Source of the DNA: an uncultured SAR86 cluster bacterium
Lineage (GTDB): Bacteria; Pseudomonadota; Gammaproteobacteria; Magnimaribacterales; D2472
Assembly (NCBI GenBank): GCA_902602595.1
Contig: CACKRJ010000001.1
Span: forward strand, 1 to 64,000
DNA length: 64,000 bases
Direction of reading: 5' to 3'
This document shows, piece after piece, positions 17,161-25,731 of this stretch. Below the pieces are notes generated by a model that did no database searches, was not told the origin of the DNA, and was given only the letters and a program-made list of their open reading frames with translations. How positions within the stretch are numbered: the stretch's first letter is position 1; every line of letters starts with the position of its first letter. The translations under genes and the position numbers were made by a program.

Positions 17161-17593
17161 TTATTCTTTCTCCATTAAAATCTGCAGAATTGCCATCTCT
17201 ATCAAACCAAACATAAATTGAGCCGTCAAGTTCGTCCACTTCCCACGAACGAGTAACTGCCTTTGAAGGAATCCTCTTTGCATATGGAACTTCATTACAT
17301 GGGCCCTCTCCAGACCATCGCCAAGCATGGAAAGGACACCTAATTCCATCTTCCTCCACCTCTCCACAAGCCAATGATGCACCCATATGTTTACAATATA
17401 AATCTAAAGCAGATAATCGATCATCTTTGCCTCTCCATACAACGATTTGCGTAGGAAAATCATCCACTTGTATGGCCTCCATTGAGCCTATATCATTGCT
17501 ATCTGCAACCTTGTACCATCCGGTCTTCAATTGAGCTTTCCTTGGATCTCTCTGCTCTGGTAAATCAGGCGCTATGAGCTCTTGATCAGTCAA
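17144..17593 (-). CDS. Stand-alone Rieske [2Fe-2S] domain protein, partner of the truncated oxygenase
   Basis: 149 residues. The Rieske motifs are intact: Cys67-x-His69 (CKHMGASLACG) and Cys86-x2-His89 (CPFHAWRW), spaced 16 residues apart. The domain continues through VPYAKRIPSKAVTRSW and SIYVWFDRDGN, very like the N-terminal half of KshA, and then stops; there is no catalytic domain. I accept a TTG start at 17593 because GGGAG lies 6 nt upstream. It overlaps the catalytic gene by 17 bp, which would keep the two at similar levels. It probably acts as the electron-transferring subunit of a hetero-oligomeric oxygenase. Confidence 0.85.
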   Translation of the reverse strand: MTDQELIAPDLPEQRDPRKAQLKTGWYKVADSNDIGSMEAIQVDDFPTQIVVWRGKDDRLSALDLYCKHMGASLACGEVEEDGIRCPFHAWRWSGEGPCNEVPYAKRIPSKAVTRSWEVDELDGSIYVWFDRDGNSADFNGERINELSF

Positions 17594-17629
17594 AATTTTC
17601 TCCCTATATCATCTAAACCAATAATTACT

Positions 17630-17655
17630 ATTATATATATATTGAAAGTAATCAA
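17630..17655 (-). promoter_or_regulatory. Candidate internal promoter before the Rieske gene pair
   Basis: The 86-bp gap between the LLM gene and the Rieske gene is the largest gap within the array. On the minus strand it holds TATAAT at 17635-17630 in an AT-rich run. A TTGATT lies at 17655-17650, but with only 14 nt spacing the -35 is poor. Weak evidence. Confidence 0.3.
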
Positions 17656-17679
17656 CGAGTATCAGAGCAATCAAATTAG

Positions 17680-18567
17680 TCAATCGCTTGATTCTTGATT
17701 GAATTTAGATACTACCTCTTCTGCCATTGAAAGCTGGCTAATATCCTTTGAAATAGGGACTAACAGAGCATCTGTTGCGCCCAACTCTTTAATTTCAACT
17801 AAAAAATTGTATAGGTCGTTTTGATTTCCAGAAAATCCTGCTATTTCAGATAAATTTTTTGCAAGGTCTTCGCCCATCCATCCCAAATATCTTGTTAAGT
17901 GAGTCTTAATATCATCCCTACCCGTATCTCCTAATCCAAACCAGAAACTTGTTATTAGTCTTGGAGAAATTTTTTTCTGACTAAACGCCTCTTTTACTCT
18001 GTTAAACGAATCATTAATTTCTTTTAGATCTGCATTAAATGAAAAACCTGCTAATCCCTCTGCAAAATCAGCTGACATGGACATTGCCTTTGGTCCAACT
18101 GCGCCTGCTAGAATTTGAGGTCCAGCCTTAGAAAAGGTATTTGGGCCCATTTCTTTGTGATAATCTTTCGACCAAACTGACTGCATGGTTTTCACATTTT
18201 TTGCAAGTGTTGCCCATCTTCTATCTGACCAATTGGAATTAATGGCAGTATAGTCTTCTTCTCTTCCTCCGACACCAACACCAAGAGTGAATCTGCCCTC
18301 TGCAAGCAAATCAATTGTTGCAAATTGTTTAGCGCTAAGGATAGGATTATGCATTGTTAGAATAGACACCGTTGCAATAATCTCTACTCGATTAGTCCAA
18401 GCGGCTACGGCACTTAAAGTAGAAATAAATTCAGGATTTGGAAATAAAATTCTCTCTCCAAGAGCAATATGAGACCAAGGACCTGTATCAATTTTTTTGG
18501 TCCATTTTTCTAGATCTTTTCTTGTAAGATCAGGCTCCATGACCGGGAGGGTCATGCCAATTTTCAT
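17680..18567 (-). CDS. LLM-class (luciferase-like) F420/FMN-dependent oxidoreductase
   Basis: A 295-residue TIM-barrel flavoprotein of the luciferase-like monooxygenase superfamily. It opens [14 protein letters not shown], with conserved [36 protein letters not shown] and the end-region [11 protein letters not shown]. The cofactor (FMN or F420) cannot be decided from sequence. It overlaps the HsaF-like gene by 4 bp. It may hydroxylate or Baeyer-Villiger oxidise a pathway intermediate; its role is unknown. Confidence 0.83.
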   Translation of the reverse strand: MKIGMTLPVMEPDLTRKDLEKWTKKIDTGPWSHIALGERILFPNPEFISTLSAVAAWTNRVEIIATVSILTMHNPILSAKQFATIDLLAEGRFTLGVGVGGREEDYTAINSNWSDRRWATLAKNVKTMQSVWSKDYHKEMGPNTFSKAGPQILAGAVGPKAMSMSADFAEGLAGFSFNADLKEINDSFNRVKEAFSQKKISPRLITSFWFGLGDTGRDDIKTHLTRYLGWMGEDLAKNLSEIAGFSGNQNDLYNFLVEIKELGATDALLVPISKDISQLSMAEEVVSKFNQESSD

Positions 18568-19580
18568 GACTTAGATTTTTGTTTTATTAAATCAAGTGCA
18601 ACATCGACAATCATGTCCTCTTGACCTCCAACCATTTTTCTTTTACCTAACTCAACCAAAATTTCTCTGGTATCTAAGTTATAGGTTTCAGCTGCTGACT
18701 CGGCGTGCCTTAAAAATGATGAATAAACTCCTGCGTAACCTAAAGTTAAAGTTTCCCTATCTACTCTTACAGGTCTGTCTTGCAAAGGCCTAACCAACTC
18801 CTCTGCCGCATCCATTAATTTAAATAAATCTGTCCCATGCGACCATCCAAGCCTATCAATAGCTGCAATAAAAACTTCAAGTGGAGCATTGCCTGCACCA
18901 GCTCCCATTCCAGCCAAACTTGCATCAACACGATTTGCTCCATTTTCAACTGCAACAATGGAGTTAGATACGCCCAATGATAGATTATGATGAGCATGCA
19001 TGCCTGTTTGAGTTTTTGGATCTAGTGTATCTTTAAAAGCTTTAAACCTTTCAGCGACATCTTCCATACTTAATGCGCCTCCTGAATCTACAACATAAAC
19101 ACATTCAGCTCCATATGACTCCATAAGCTTAGCTTGATTAGCTAGATTTGATGGTGAGGTCATATGAGACATCATCAAGAAACCAATAGTATCCATTCCT
19201 AACTCTCTTGCAAATTCTATATGTTGTTTTGAAACATCTGCCTCTGTGCAATGCGTTGCAACCCTTACAGATCTAACTCCAAGATCCCAAGCCCACTTGA
19301 GGTCTTCTTTTATAGCAATACCTGGCAAGATTAAGGTAGTAAGCTTTGAATAATTCAAATGTTCCGCAACAGCGCCAATCCATTCTTTATCTGTATGAGC
19401 GCCAAAACCATAGTTAAATGAAGATCCTGCCAACCCATCACCATGAGCCACCTCGATAGCATCAACTTTTGCATCATCCAGGGCTTTTGCAATTTCAATT
19501 ACTTGATCAATTCCATATTGATGCCGGATAGCATGCATACCATCTCTTAATGTCACATCTTGAATATATAACTTTTTCAT
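18564..19580 (-). CDS. hsaF: 4-hydroxy-2-oxovalerate aldolase (HsaF/BphI type)
   Basis: A 338-residue class II pyruvate aldolase of the DmpG/BphI/HsaF family. It splits 4-hydroxy-2-oxo acids to pyruvate and an aldehyde. The N-terminus has the family [16 protein letters not shown] with the catalytic Arg-Asp pair. The metal His cluster is [11 protein letters not shown], and the C-terminal DmpG communication domain is present. It overlaps the acylating aldehyde dehydrogenase gene by 4 bp; these two proteins form a channelling complex. The hsa name reflects the steroid-type context; other meta pathways use the same enzyme. Confidence 0.93.
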   Translation of the reverse strand: MKKLYIQDVTLRDGMHAIRHQYGIDQVIEIAKALDDAKVDAIEVAHGDGLAGSSFNYGFGAHTDKEWIGAVAEHLNYSKLTTLILPGIAIKEDLKWAWDLGVRSVRVATHCTEADVSKQHIEFARELGMDTIGFLMMSHMTSPSNLANQAKLMESYGAECVYVVDSGGALSMEDVAERFKAFKDTLDPKTQTGMHAHHNLSLGVSNSIVAVENGANRVDASLAGMGAGAGNAPLEVFIAAIDRLGWSHGTDLFKLMDAAEELVRPLQDRPVRVDRETLTLGYAGVYSSFLRHAESAAETYNLDTREILVELGKRKMVGGQEDMIVDVALDLIKQKSKS

Positions 19581-20500
19581 GAATTTAACTTTATAAGCTC
19601 ATGAGCTGTTCCCATTGCGGCTGAAGTCATGATATCTAAATTTCCTGCGTATGTAGGAAGATAGTGACCAGCTCCTTCGACTTCAAGAAAAATTGAGGCT
19701 TTTAAACCTTCAAATTCACCATATCCAGGAATGGAACAAGGGTTATTAGAGCCAAATCTTTCAAATTGAACCTCTTGTTTCAATCGATAGCCCGGTACAT
19801 AAGATTGAACTCTTTTAACCATTGACTCAATGCTTTCTTTAACTAATCCCTGATCAGCAGGATCACACAAAGTAAAAACAGTGTTTCTCATCAACAAGGG
19901 TGGCTCTGCTGGATTTAATACAATTATTGCTTTTGCTTTGTCTGCACCGCCAACCTTTTCGAGTCCAAGAGTCGTAGTCTGAGTAAACTCATCAATATTT
20001 GCTCTTGTTCCTGGCCCTGCAGACTTAGAAGAGACTGATGCAACTATCTCAGCATATTTCACACTAGATACTTGATTTACTGCAGCAACCATTGGAATGG
20101 TTGCTTGACCTCCACATGTAACCATATTTACATTTTGTTCTTTTAAGTGCTCAGATAAATTTACAACTGGAACGCAATATGGCCCAATTGCAGCTGGAGT
20201 TAAATCAATCATCTGCTTTTTATCTTTTACAATTAAATCATGATGAGTTTTATGCGCGCCTGCTGAAGTGGCATCAAAAAATATTAAGGTATCTTGATAC
20301 TCCGGCATATGCATAAATTCCTCTAATCCATCTGAGGAAATTGGTATATTTAAGGATTTTGCCATAGCAAGGCCCTCTGAGTCAGGATCGATTCCAATGA
20401 CACCATTCAATGATAAATAATCAGAGGTATTAATAATTTTAAGCATTAAATCTGTTCCAATGTTTCCAGATCCTATAATTGCGCATTTTGTTTTATTCAT
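19577..20500 (-). CDS. hsaG: Acetaldehyde/propionaldehyde dehydrogenase, acylating (HsaG/BphJ type)
   Basis: A 307-residue CoA-acylating aldehyde dehydrogenase. An N-terminal Rossmann motif [12 protein letters not shown] is followed by the catalytic Cys129 in MVTCGGQAT and the C-terminal GYRLKQEV. It converts the aldehyde channelled from the HsaF-like aldolase into acyl-CoA. It overlaps hsaF by 4 bp and lies 2 bp from the hydratase gene. Length is typical. Confidence 0.94.
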   Translation of the reverse strand: MNKTKCAIIGSGNIGTDLMLKIINTSDYLSLNGVIGIDPDSEGLAMAKSLNIPISSDGLEEFMHMPEYQDTLIFFDATSAGAHKTHHDLIVKDKKQMIDLTPAAIGPYCVPVVNLSEHLKEQNVNMVTCGGQATIPMVAAVNQVSSVKYAEIVASVSSKSAGPGTRANIDEFTQTTTLGLEKVGGADKAKAIIVLNPAEPPLLMRNTVFTLCDPADQGLVKESIESMVKRVQSYVPGYRLKQEVQFERFGSNNPCSIPGYGEFEGLKASIFLEVEGAGHYLPTYAGNLDIMTSAAMGTAHELIKLNS

Positions 20501-20502
20501 AA

Positions 20503-21288
20503 TTAAATAAAATTGATTTCACAGGTTCCAACACCTTTAAGATTCATTCTAAATTTATCTCCAGCTTTTGCAGGTTCTAATGGCACCAATGAGCCAGATA
20601 AAATAAATTCCCCTGTTAGCAATGGTATATCATATTCACCTAAGGTATTAGCTAGCCATGCAACGGCTTCGGCGGGATGTCCTTGAACTGCAGAACCTTT
20701 TCCTGAAGAGAGAAATTCATCATTTTTAAAAACTTCAACCTCTAATTCATCCATTGCAAATTGGTTTGGGGTGGCTGCGCCCTCACCTAATACAAAAATT
20801 CCACAAGATGCATTATCTGCAATAGTATCTTGAATCTTAATTTTCCAATCATCTATTCTTGAATCAACTATCTCGAAGCAAGGAATAATTTTTTCTGTTG
20901 CCGCAATAACATCCTCCTTGGTAATACCTGGTCCATGAAGATCTTCTTTTAAAATGAAAGCAATTTCAGCTTCAGCTCTCGGTTGTATTAGGTATTGTGA
21001 GATTGAAAAATTTGATTTATTTTTCACTTGCATTGTATTTGTTAAAAAGCCGAAGTCGGGTTGATTTACGCCAAGCATTTCTTGAACAACCTTGCTTGTT
21101 ACTCCAATTTTTTTACCAATAACTTTATCTCCCTCAATCTCTCGATGAGAAAGAAATTTTTTAGAAATCTGATATGCATCATTGATGTTTATTTCAGGAT
21201 ACCTTTCAGTCAAAGGCTGAATCATTGATTGCTGTTTTAATGATGAAAATAACTCAAATGCGATATCATCAATAGTGCTAGGTTTCAT
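20503..21288 (-). CDS. hsaE: 2-hydroxypenta-2,4-dienoate hydratase (HsaE/MhpD type)
   Basis: A 261-residue fumarylacetoacetase-fold hydratase that hydrates 2-hydroxydienoates after meta cleavage. Conserved family segments are [17 protein letters not shown] (with the active-site Lys), [11 protein letters not shown] (metal Glu pair), FEIVDSRI and [12 protein letters not shown]. It sits in an hsaD-hsaE-hsaG-hsaF order with 2-3 bp gaps, a complete lower meta-cleavage module. Confidence 0.92.
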   Translation of the reverse strand: MKPSTIDDIAFELFSSLKQQSMIQPLTERYPEININDAYQISKKFLSHREIEGDKVIGKKIGVTSKVVQEMLGVNQPDFGFLTNTMQVKNKSNFSISQYLIQPRAEAEIAFILKEDLHGPGITKEDVIAATEKIIPCFEIVDSRIDDWKIKIQDTIADNASCGIFVLGEGAATPNQFAMDELEVEVFKNDEFLSSGKGSAVQGHPAEAVAWLANTLGEYDIPLLTGEFILSGSLVPLEPAKAGDKFRMNLKGVGTCEINFI

Positions 21289-21291
21289 ACT

Positions 21292-22101
21292 CTAAGAATT
21301 TAGAAAATTTATACAAGCATTATTAAACACAGCTTCCTGCTCAATCATGACCCAGTGTCCACATTGGCTAAAGAGCATTATTTGAGAATTTGGACAACCA
21401 TTGCCTATTTTCATTGCTCCTGAAACTGGAATGAACTGATCATTCATCCCCCAGAAAGCAAGCACTGGCTGAGTAATTGATGGGAGATCCAATTCCATAT
21501 TGGGTATATCCATTGTTGCCATTACTTGAGTATTCATGAGTGGCAAAATTTCCATTCTCTCATCAATCATCTCTTTAGTTACTATCGACTTATCATATGG
21601 AAATAACTCTAGCAATCCTTCTATTTTCTCTTGATCCATATCACCACCTAAAAAATCAGAAAGTAATTTTTTAATTCCTGGCATTGAATTGTAAACTTCA
21701 AAATCTTCTATGCCTCCAGGAGCCATTAAAATTAGCTTTTGTACTCTTGCAGGATGATCTAGACCAAGACCAATAGACAATGCGCCGCCTAAACTATTTC
21801 CCAATAACGAAAATTCTTCAATTTTTAAGGCATCAATAAGCTCAATTATTTTTTTGTTGAAATATTGTAATGAATATATTTCATTATCTGGCTTACTGGA
21901 AAATCCATACCCGGGAAGATCAGGTAAAATTACTCTAAAACCCGCATCTCTAAGAGCAGAAAAATTATTTTTAAAATTTGTGTGTCCAGATGCGCCTGTT
22001 CCACTTCCATGAAGCAAGACAACAACGTCGCCATCACCCTCATCATAATAATGGAATTTAAAATCGTCATTGACCTCAATAAACGATCCTTCTGGAATCA
22101 T
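21292..22101 (-). CDS. hsaD: Meta-cleavage-product C-C hydrolase (HsaD/BphD type)
   Basis: A 269-residue alpha/beta hydrolase. The oxyanion segment is HGSGTGASGHTNF, the nucleophile is Ser103 in GNSLGGAL, the acid Asp lies in FWGMNDQFIP, and the His is in QCGHWVMIE. The HGxGxGASG motif is typical of BphD/MhpC/HsaD C-C hydrolases that cut ring-fission products. It is flanked by the hydratase gene and the P450 gene with 3-bp gaps. The DSHA specificity of HsaD is inferred from the cluster. Confidence 0.9.
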   Translation of the reverse strand: MIPEGSFIEVNDDFKFHYYDEGDGDVVVLLHGSGTGASGHTNFKNNFSALRDAGFRVILPDLPGYGFSSKPDNEIYSLQYFNKKIIELIDALKIEEFSLLGNSLGGALSIGLGLDHPARVQKLILMAPGGIEDFEVYNSMPGIKKLLSDFLGGDMDQEKIEGLLELFPYDKSIVTKEMIDERMEILPLMNTQVMATMDIPNMELDLPSITQPVLAFWGMNDQFIPVSGAMKIGNGCPNSQIMLFSQCGHWVMIEQEAVFNNACINFLNS

Positions 22102-22104
22102 AGG

Positions 22105-23454
22105 CTAAATCCTCGTAAGTGTTAGTGGAAGACCATCAATAGGTCGAGGTAAGTGAACATGCTGAAAAGCAGGATCATAATCAGGTCTTAAATTGATCTG
22201 ATAGTTTTTAAGAAGCCTAAATAAATAAAGTTTGGCATTCATCATTGCAAAGTGCATTCCGATACATTTATGCGCACCACCACCAAAAGGTATATAACTA
22301 AAACCATGTCTCTTATGCTCTGCTCGCTCAGGAGAAAATCTCATTGGATCAAATGCATATGGGTCATCCCACCATTGCTCCATTCTATGAGTAAAGGGTG
22401 GGCTGATCATCACAACGGTATTTGCTGGTATATCATAGCCTGCAACATTCACATCTCTTGTTGTACGTCTATTTAGAACCATTACCGATGGATAAAACCT
22501 TAAAGTTTCTTGAAAAACATACTCAGTTAAAGTCATTTCAGACAAGTCATCAAACGTTGGCATTTCATTTCTTACATTGAAAATTTCATTTCTAACTTTG
22601 TCCTGCCATTCAGGATTTTTTCCAAGGTAATAAAGGATATTTGTCAAAGCACTTGTTGTTGTATCAAATGCGGCGAATAACAAAAATGCTATATGGCCGT
22701 CTATGTCAATATCATCCAGATATTCACCATCTTCATCAGTAGCATTGCAATATCTAGTAAACATATCTTGGCCGTCTGTTCCTCTTCTTTTAGGAATATT
22801 TTCTATAAAGAATTGTCTTAACTCCTCCCTTGCTTTGAGGGACTTTCTGAACTGCAAGAATGGCAAATCATATGGCAATGGGGTAATTAAACCCTCATTA
22901 ATTTCAGCAAATATATGACTAAGTCTTTGGGCTTCTGGGCTTTTTTCGTCTAAACCGATAAAAACTCTAGCGGCTACATCCATAAGAGTTTGCCCAATAA
23001 TGTTATAAAAAATAAATTCTTCATCTACTGGAAGGTCTTGTATACGTCTTTCTTGGATTGGAATTAACATATCTACATATGTTTTCAATGCATCATTTTT
23101 AAATGCTGGCTGAGAGGCTCTTCTCGTTCTTTTATGCTTTGCATCGTCTCTTGTTAACATTCCATCTGGATAAAGGTTTCCCAAAGAGCTTGCATAACCT
23201 CCAGCAACACTAAAATTTCCTTTTGGATCAAAAAGAGCTGCCTCATTAAACTCAGGCCCCAAGCACATCAAAACTCTTTGATTCTTAACCATGTCTAGCC
23301 TAGAGATAGGTCCATATTTTTCATAATGCTTGTTACACATTGCAAGTGTATCTTTAACAAATTCAATAGTTTTTCCAAGAAATGGAAGGCCATACTCTCC
23401 AGGGAACATCGAAAGATCTCTATTATCTGGAGCTAGTGTATTTGGATTTATCAT
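22105..23454 (-). CDS. Cytochrome P450, eukaryote-like class
   Basis: A 449-residue P450. The haem-binding loop is FGGGAHKCIG with Cys397, the K-helix is ETLR (Glu316/Arg319), and the PERF-like region is FDPMRFSPER. The I-helix reads AAFDTTT where most P450s have AGxDTT, so the usual Gly is replaced. The general look (FPGEYGLPFLGKTIEF at the N-terminus, short B-C region) is closer to CYP51/CYP120-type enzymes than to CYP125/CYP142 side-chain hydroxylases. No signal anchor is present. It may hydroxylate the substrate or a side chain; no ferredoxin gene is nearby. Confidence 0.92.
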   Translation of the reverse strand: MINPNTLAPDNRDLSMFPGEYGLPFLGKTIEFVKDTLAMCNKHYEKYGPISRLDMVKNQRVLMCLGPEFNEAALFDPKGNFSVAGGYASSLGNLYPDGMLTRDDAKHKRTRRASQPAFKNDALKTYVDMLIPIQERRIQDLPVDEEFIFYNIIGQTLMDVAARVFIGLDEKSPEAQRLSHIFAEINEGLITPLPYDLPFLQFRKSLKAREELRQFFIENIPKRRGTDGQDMFTRYCNATDEDGEYLDDIDIDGHIAFLLFAAFDTTTSALTNILYYLGKNPEWQDKVRNEIFNVRNEMPTFDDLSEMTLTEYVFQETLRFYPSVMVLNRRTTRDVNVAGYDIPANTVVMISPPFTHRMEQWWDDPYAFDPMRFSPERAEHKRHGFSYIPFGGGAHKCIGMHFAMMNAKLYLFRLLKNYQINLRPDYDPAFQHVHLPRPIDGLPLTLTRI

Positions 23455-23464
23455 AGTTATTTTA

Positions 23465-24235
23465 TTATGAATTTTTTGCTACTAATTTCCACCAATAGTT
23501 AGGAAAAAATCTCCTTATTCTAGTTGCGTACACTGCTTCTTTTGTAGGATAACAAATTATTTTTTCGGTCAGTAAATCTTTTTCTATTTGATCAACCACC
23601 TCTTCTGGATCACAAAGCATGCCTTTTTCCACCGCAGCATTAATAACATTTGGAGCATCAGTCTCATCAACAAATCTCATTAAAGGCGTATTTGTTTGAG
23701 CGGGACAGACTACCATTACTCTAATGTTTGTATCCTTGACCTCTTTAGCTAAGATTTCTCCAAAAATATTTACAGCTGCTTTAGAAGCACAATAAGCTGA
23801 CATATTTTCAAGAGGACACATTCCTGCTATTGATCCAAAAAGTATTATTTGCCCACTATTATTTTTAAGCATTGCTGGCAAAATATTGCTAACAATATTT
23901 ACAGTTCCCTCATAATTAATTCTCATTAAATTATTTATAGAGGTTGCATCTAAGTCCTGAATTCTCCCCATTGGCATTACTGCTCCAGCATGAGTAACTC
24001 TGTCGATTGGTCCTATTTGAGTGTGCACTTCATTAACCATTTCCTTAACAGCATCTGCATCTGCCAAATCACAATGAAAAGTTGAGATATTATTAGACTC
24101 TTTTTTCAGTTGATTAAGATTTTCTTCGTTTACATCGACTGCCGCTACATGAATTCCGTCTGCCGCAAGTCGTTTTGCAGAAATCTTCCCCATTCCACTG
24201 GCTGCACCAGTTATTAAGGCATTTCTAATTTCCAT
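23465..24235 (-). CDS. Short-chain dehydrogenase/reductase
   Basis: A 256-residue classical SDR. The cofactor motif is TGAASGMGK, the acidic residue after strand 2 (AVDVNEE) suggests NAD(H), and the catalytic set is Ser in FGSIAG with YCASK. The C-terminal basic segment (RIRRFFPNYWWK) is unusual for a simple SDR and may contact membranes. It lies between the EthD-like gene and the P450. It may oxidise a hydroxyl introduced by the P450; this is inference. Confidence 0.87.
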   Translation of the reverse strand: MEIRNALITGAASGMGKISAKRLAADGIHVAAVDVNEENLNQLKKESNNISTFHCDLADADAVKEMVNEVHTQIGPIDRVTHAGAVMPMGRIQDLDATSINNLMRINYEGTVNIVSNILPAMLKNNSGQIILFGSIAGMCPLENMSAYCASKAAVNIFGEILAKEVKDTNIRVMVVCPAQTNTPLMRFVDETDAPNVINAAVEKGMLCDPEEVVDQIEKDLLTEKIICYPTKEAVYATRIRRFFPNYWWKLVAKNS

Positions 24236-24256
24236 AATTCCTTCCTCTGAAATTTA

Positions 24257-24949
24257 CTATATCACTAAATATCTACTTGTAGGGATAACTTCAATTCTTG
24301 AAAAATCAATAAATTTACTGCAACTTTCCATCATGATTTCCACATTTTTTTTCAGCAATGTTGGGTTTCCCTTAGCAGCATAGAATTCTTCTTGGTCTGA
24401 CATTGCTTCACTGGGAAAGCATTCTTCAATAATAGCAACAAAATTTGGTGATTCTTTGTTAAGTCTTCTTACAACTGTATTTTGTGTATAAATAAAATTT
24501 GATTGAGTTTCTATGGCGATTTCAGTGTGATGATGTGTCCAATGATCAAACCAATCAAAAGTCTCAATATTTTTAGGCTTTTCAAGAAAAACAATTTGAG
24601 AAAATCCATCAGTTCGCCTATGTAAATTCTTTGAATCATCAGCTTCAATAATCTTAGATTCGCTAATAATATAACTAAAAAATTTTTTAGCATACGATTC
24701 AAATATTGAAAGCCTTTGCTCAAAATGAAATAAGCTTTTTACTTTTAAAAAGACAATAGCATTTGGGCTTGGTGGATAACATGATTGAATTAAGCCGGCA
24801 GCGTCTTTGACATCTTCATCTACCAAGTTTACTTGATAGCTTGAAATATGATCTTTTAAAGAATGTGGAACTTCATTAATGAGAAATTTTTTGAAATTCT
24901 CTTTATCAATATTTGGATTTTTCCATATTTGAATGGCAATTTTCTCCAT
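24257..24949 (-). CDS. EthD-type two-repeat protein of unknown function
   Basis: 230 residues with two similar ferredoxin-like (dimeric alpha/beta barrel) halves. The second contains FDWFDHWTHHHTEIA, the EthD-like 'W..H...H' segment, and ends FIDFSRIEVIPTSRYLVI. EthD-domain proteins accompany P450 or other oxygenase systems in ether and aromatic degradation, but no clear reaction is known for many of them. It overlaps the IpdF-like SDR gene by 1 bp (TGATG) and is two genes from the P450. Confidence 0.65.
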   Translation of the reverse strand: MEKIAIQIWKNPNIDKENFKKFLINEVPHSLKDHISSYQVNLVDEDVKDAAGLIQSCYPPSPNAIVFLKVKSLFHFEQRLSIFESYAKKFFSYIISESKIIEADDSKNLHRRTDGFSQIVFLEKPKNIETFDWFDHWTHHHTEIAIETQSNFIYTQNTVVRRLNKESPNFVAIIEECFPSEAMSDQEEFYAAKGNPTLLKKNVEIMMESCSKFIDFSRIEVIPTSRYLVI

Positions 24950-25731
24950 CAGGCTTTTTGAGATGAAGCTGATACTATTTCACCAGTCATATAAGAAGAC
25001 AGGTCTGATGCAAGAAATAAGATAATATTTGCAATTTCCCACGGCTCTGCTCCTCTTCCATATGCTTCCTTGGATTCGAGGTCTGCAATTAGTTTATCTG
25101 AGCTAGTTTTAGAAAGGTGAGGATTAATTGCAAGGCTTGGAGCTACAGCATTAATTCTTATCCCATAATCTACTGTTTCCATTGCAACACACCTTGTTAA
25201 TGCCATCACACCTGCCTTAGCAGCTGCATAATGAGATTGACCAGCTTGCGCTCTCCAACCTAAAACAGAAGCATTATTTACAATTACTCCTTGGGTATCT
25301 TTAAGAATGGGTATTGCTGCTCTCATAATTTTCATTGCACCATTTAAAGTTACATCCAAGACTAAATTCCATGCCTCATTAGTCATGTTCTCTAAACTAG
25401 ATTCACCTCCTAATCCAGCATTATTGATGACACCATCTAAATGAGAAAAACATGAAATGGCTTTATTAAACATAATTTCAATATCCTCATCATTTGTCAC
25501 ATTGCAAAGACAACCCTCTACTTTGCCAAGATTCATGTCTTTTAAATTTTTTATAGCTTCATCTAAACGAACCTCGTGAACATCAGAGATAAAAACATTG
25601 GCGCCCTCTTCGAGAAATCGTTTAGCTGAAGAAAAGCCAATCCCAGATCCTGCTGCTGCAGTTAAAAGTATATTTTTTCCTTTAAAGAGGTTTCTTCCTT
25701 CTGGATAATTTGGAGAAAATAAATTATTCAT
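24949..25731 (-). CDS. SDR oxidoreductase, IpdF-like
   Basis: About 260 residues, SDR fold: LLTAAAGSGIGFSSAKR cofactor motif, NNAGLGGESS, catalytic Ser in NNASVLGW and YAAAKAG. The ATG at 25731-25729 overlaps the thiolase stop by 4 bp (ATGA), better than an upstream in-frame start at 25779. In the actinobacterial HIP pathway IpdF oxidises the 5-hydroxyl of a CoA-linked C/D-ring intermediate. The LTAAAGSGIG cofactor sequence and the neighbours support this, but SDR function is not certain from sequence. Confidence 0.8.
   Translation of the reverse strand: MNNLFSPNYPEGRNLFKGKNILLTAAAGSGIGFSSAKRFLEEGANVFISDVHEVRLDEAIKNLKDMNLGKVEGCLCNVTNDEDIEIMFNKAISCFSHLDGVINNAGLGGESSLENMTNEAWNLVLDVTLNGAMKIMRAAIPILKDTQGVIVNNASVLGWRAQAGQSHYAAAKAGVMALTRCVAMETVDYGIRINAVAPSLAINPHLSKTSSDKLIADLESKEAYGRGAEPWEIANIILFLASDLSSYMTGEIVSASSQKA

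Noticed and set aside
16288-17593. A simple frameshift splitting one KshA gene in two
   Set aside because: The downstream frame has its own start and repeats the N-terminal part of the Rieske fold without the cluster residues; joining the frames would give two Rieske-like regions, not one normal enzyme.
22105-23454. Assigning the P450 as CYP125/CYP142 (sterol C26 hydroxylase)
   Set aside because: The haem loop and N-terminal sequence look eukaryote-like and not like those families; only the gene neighbourhood suggests steroids.
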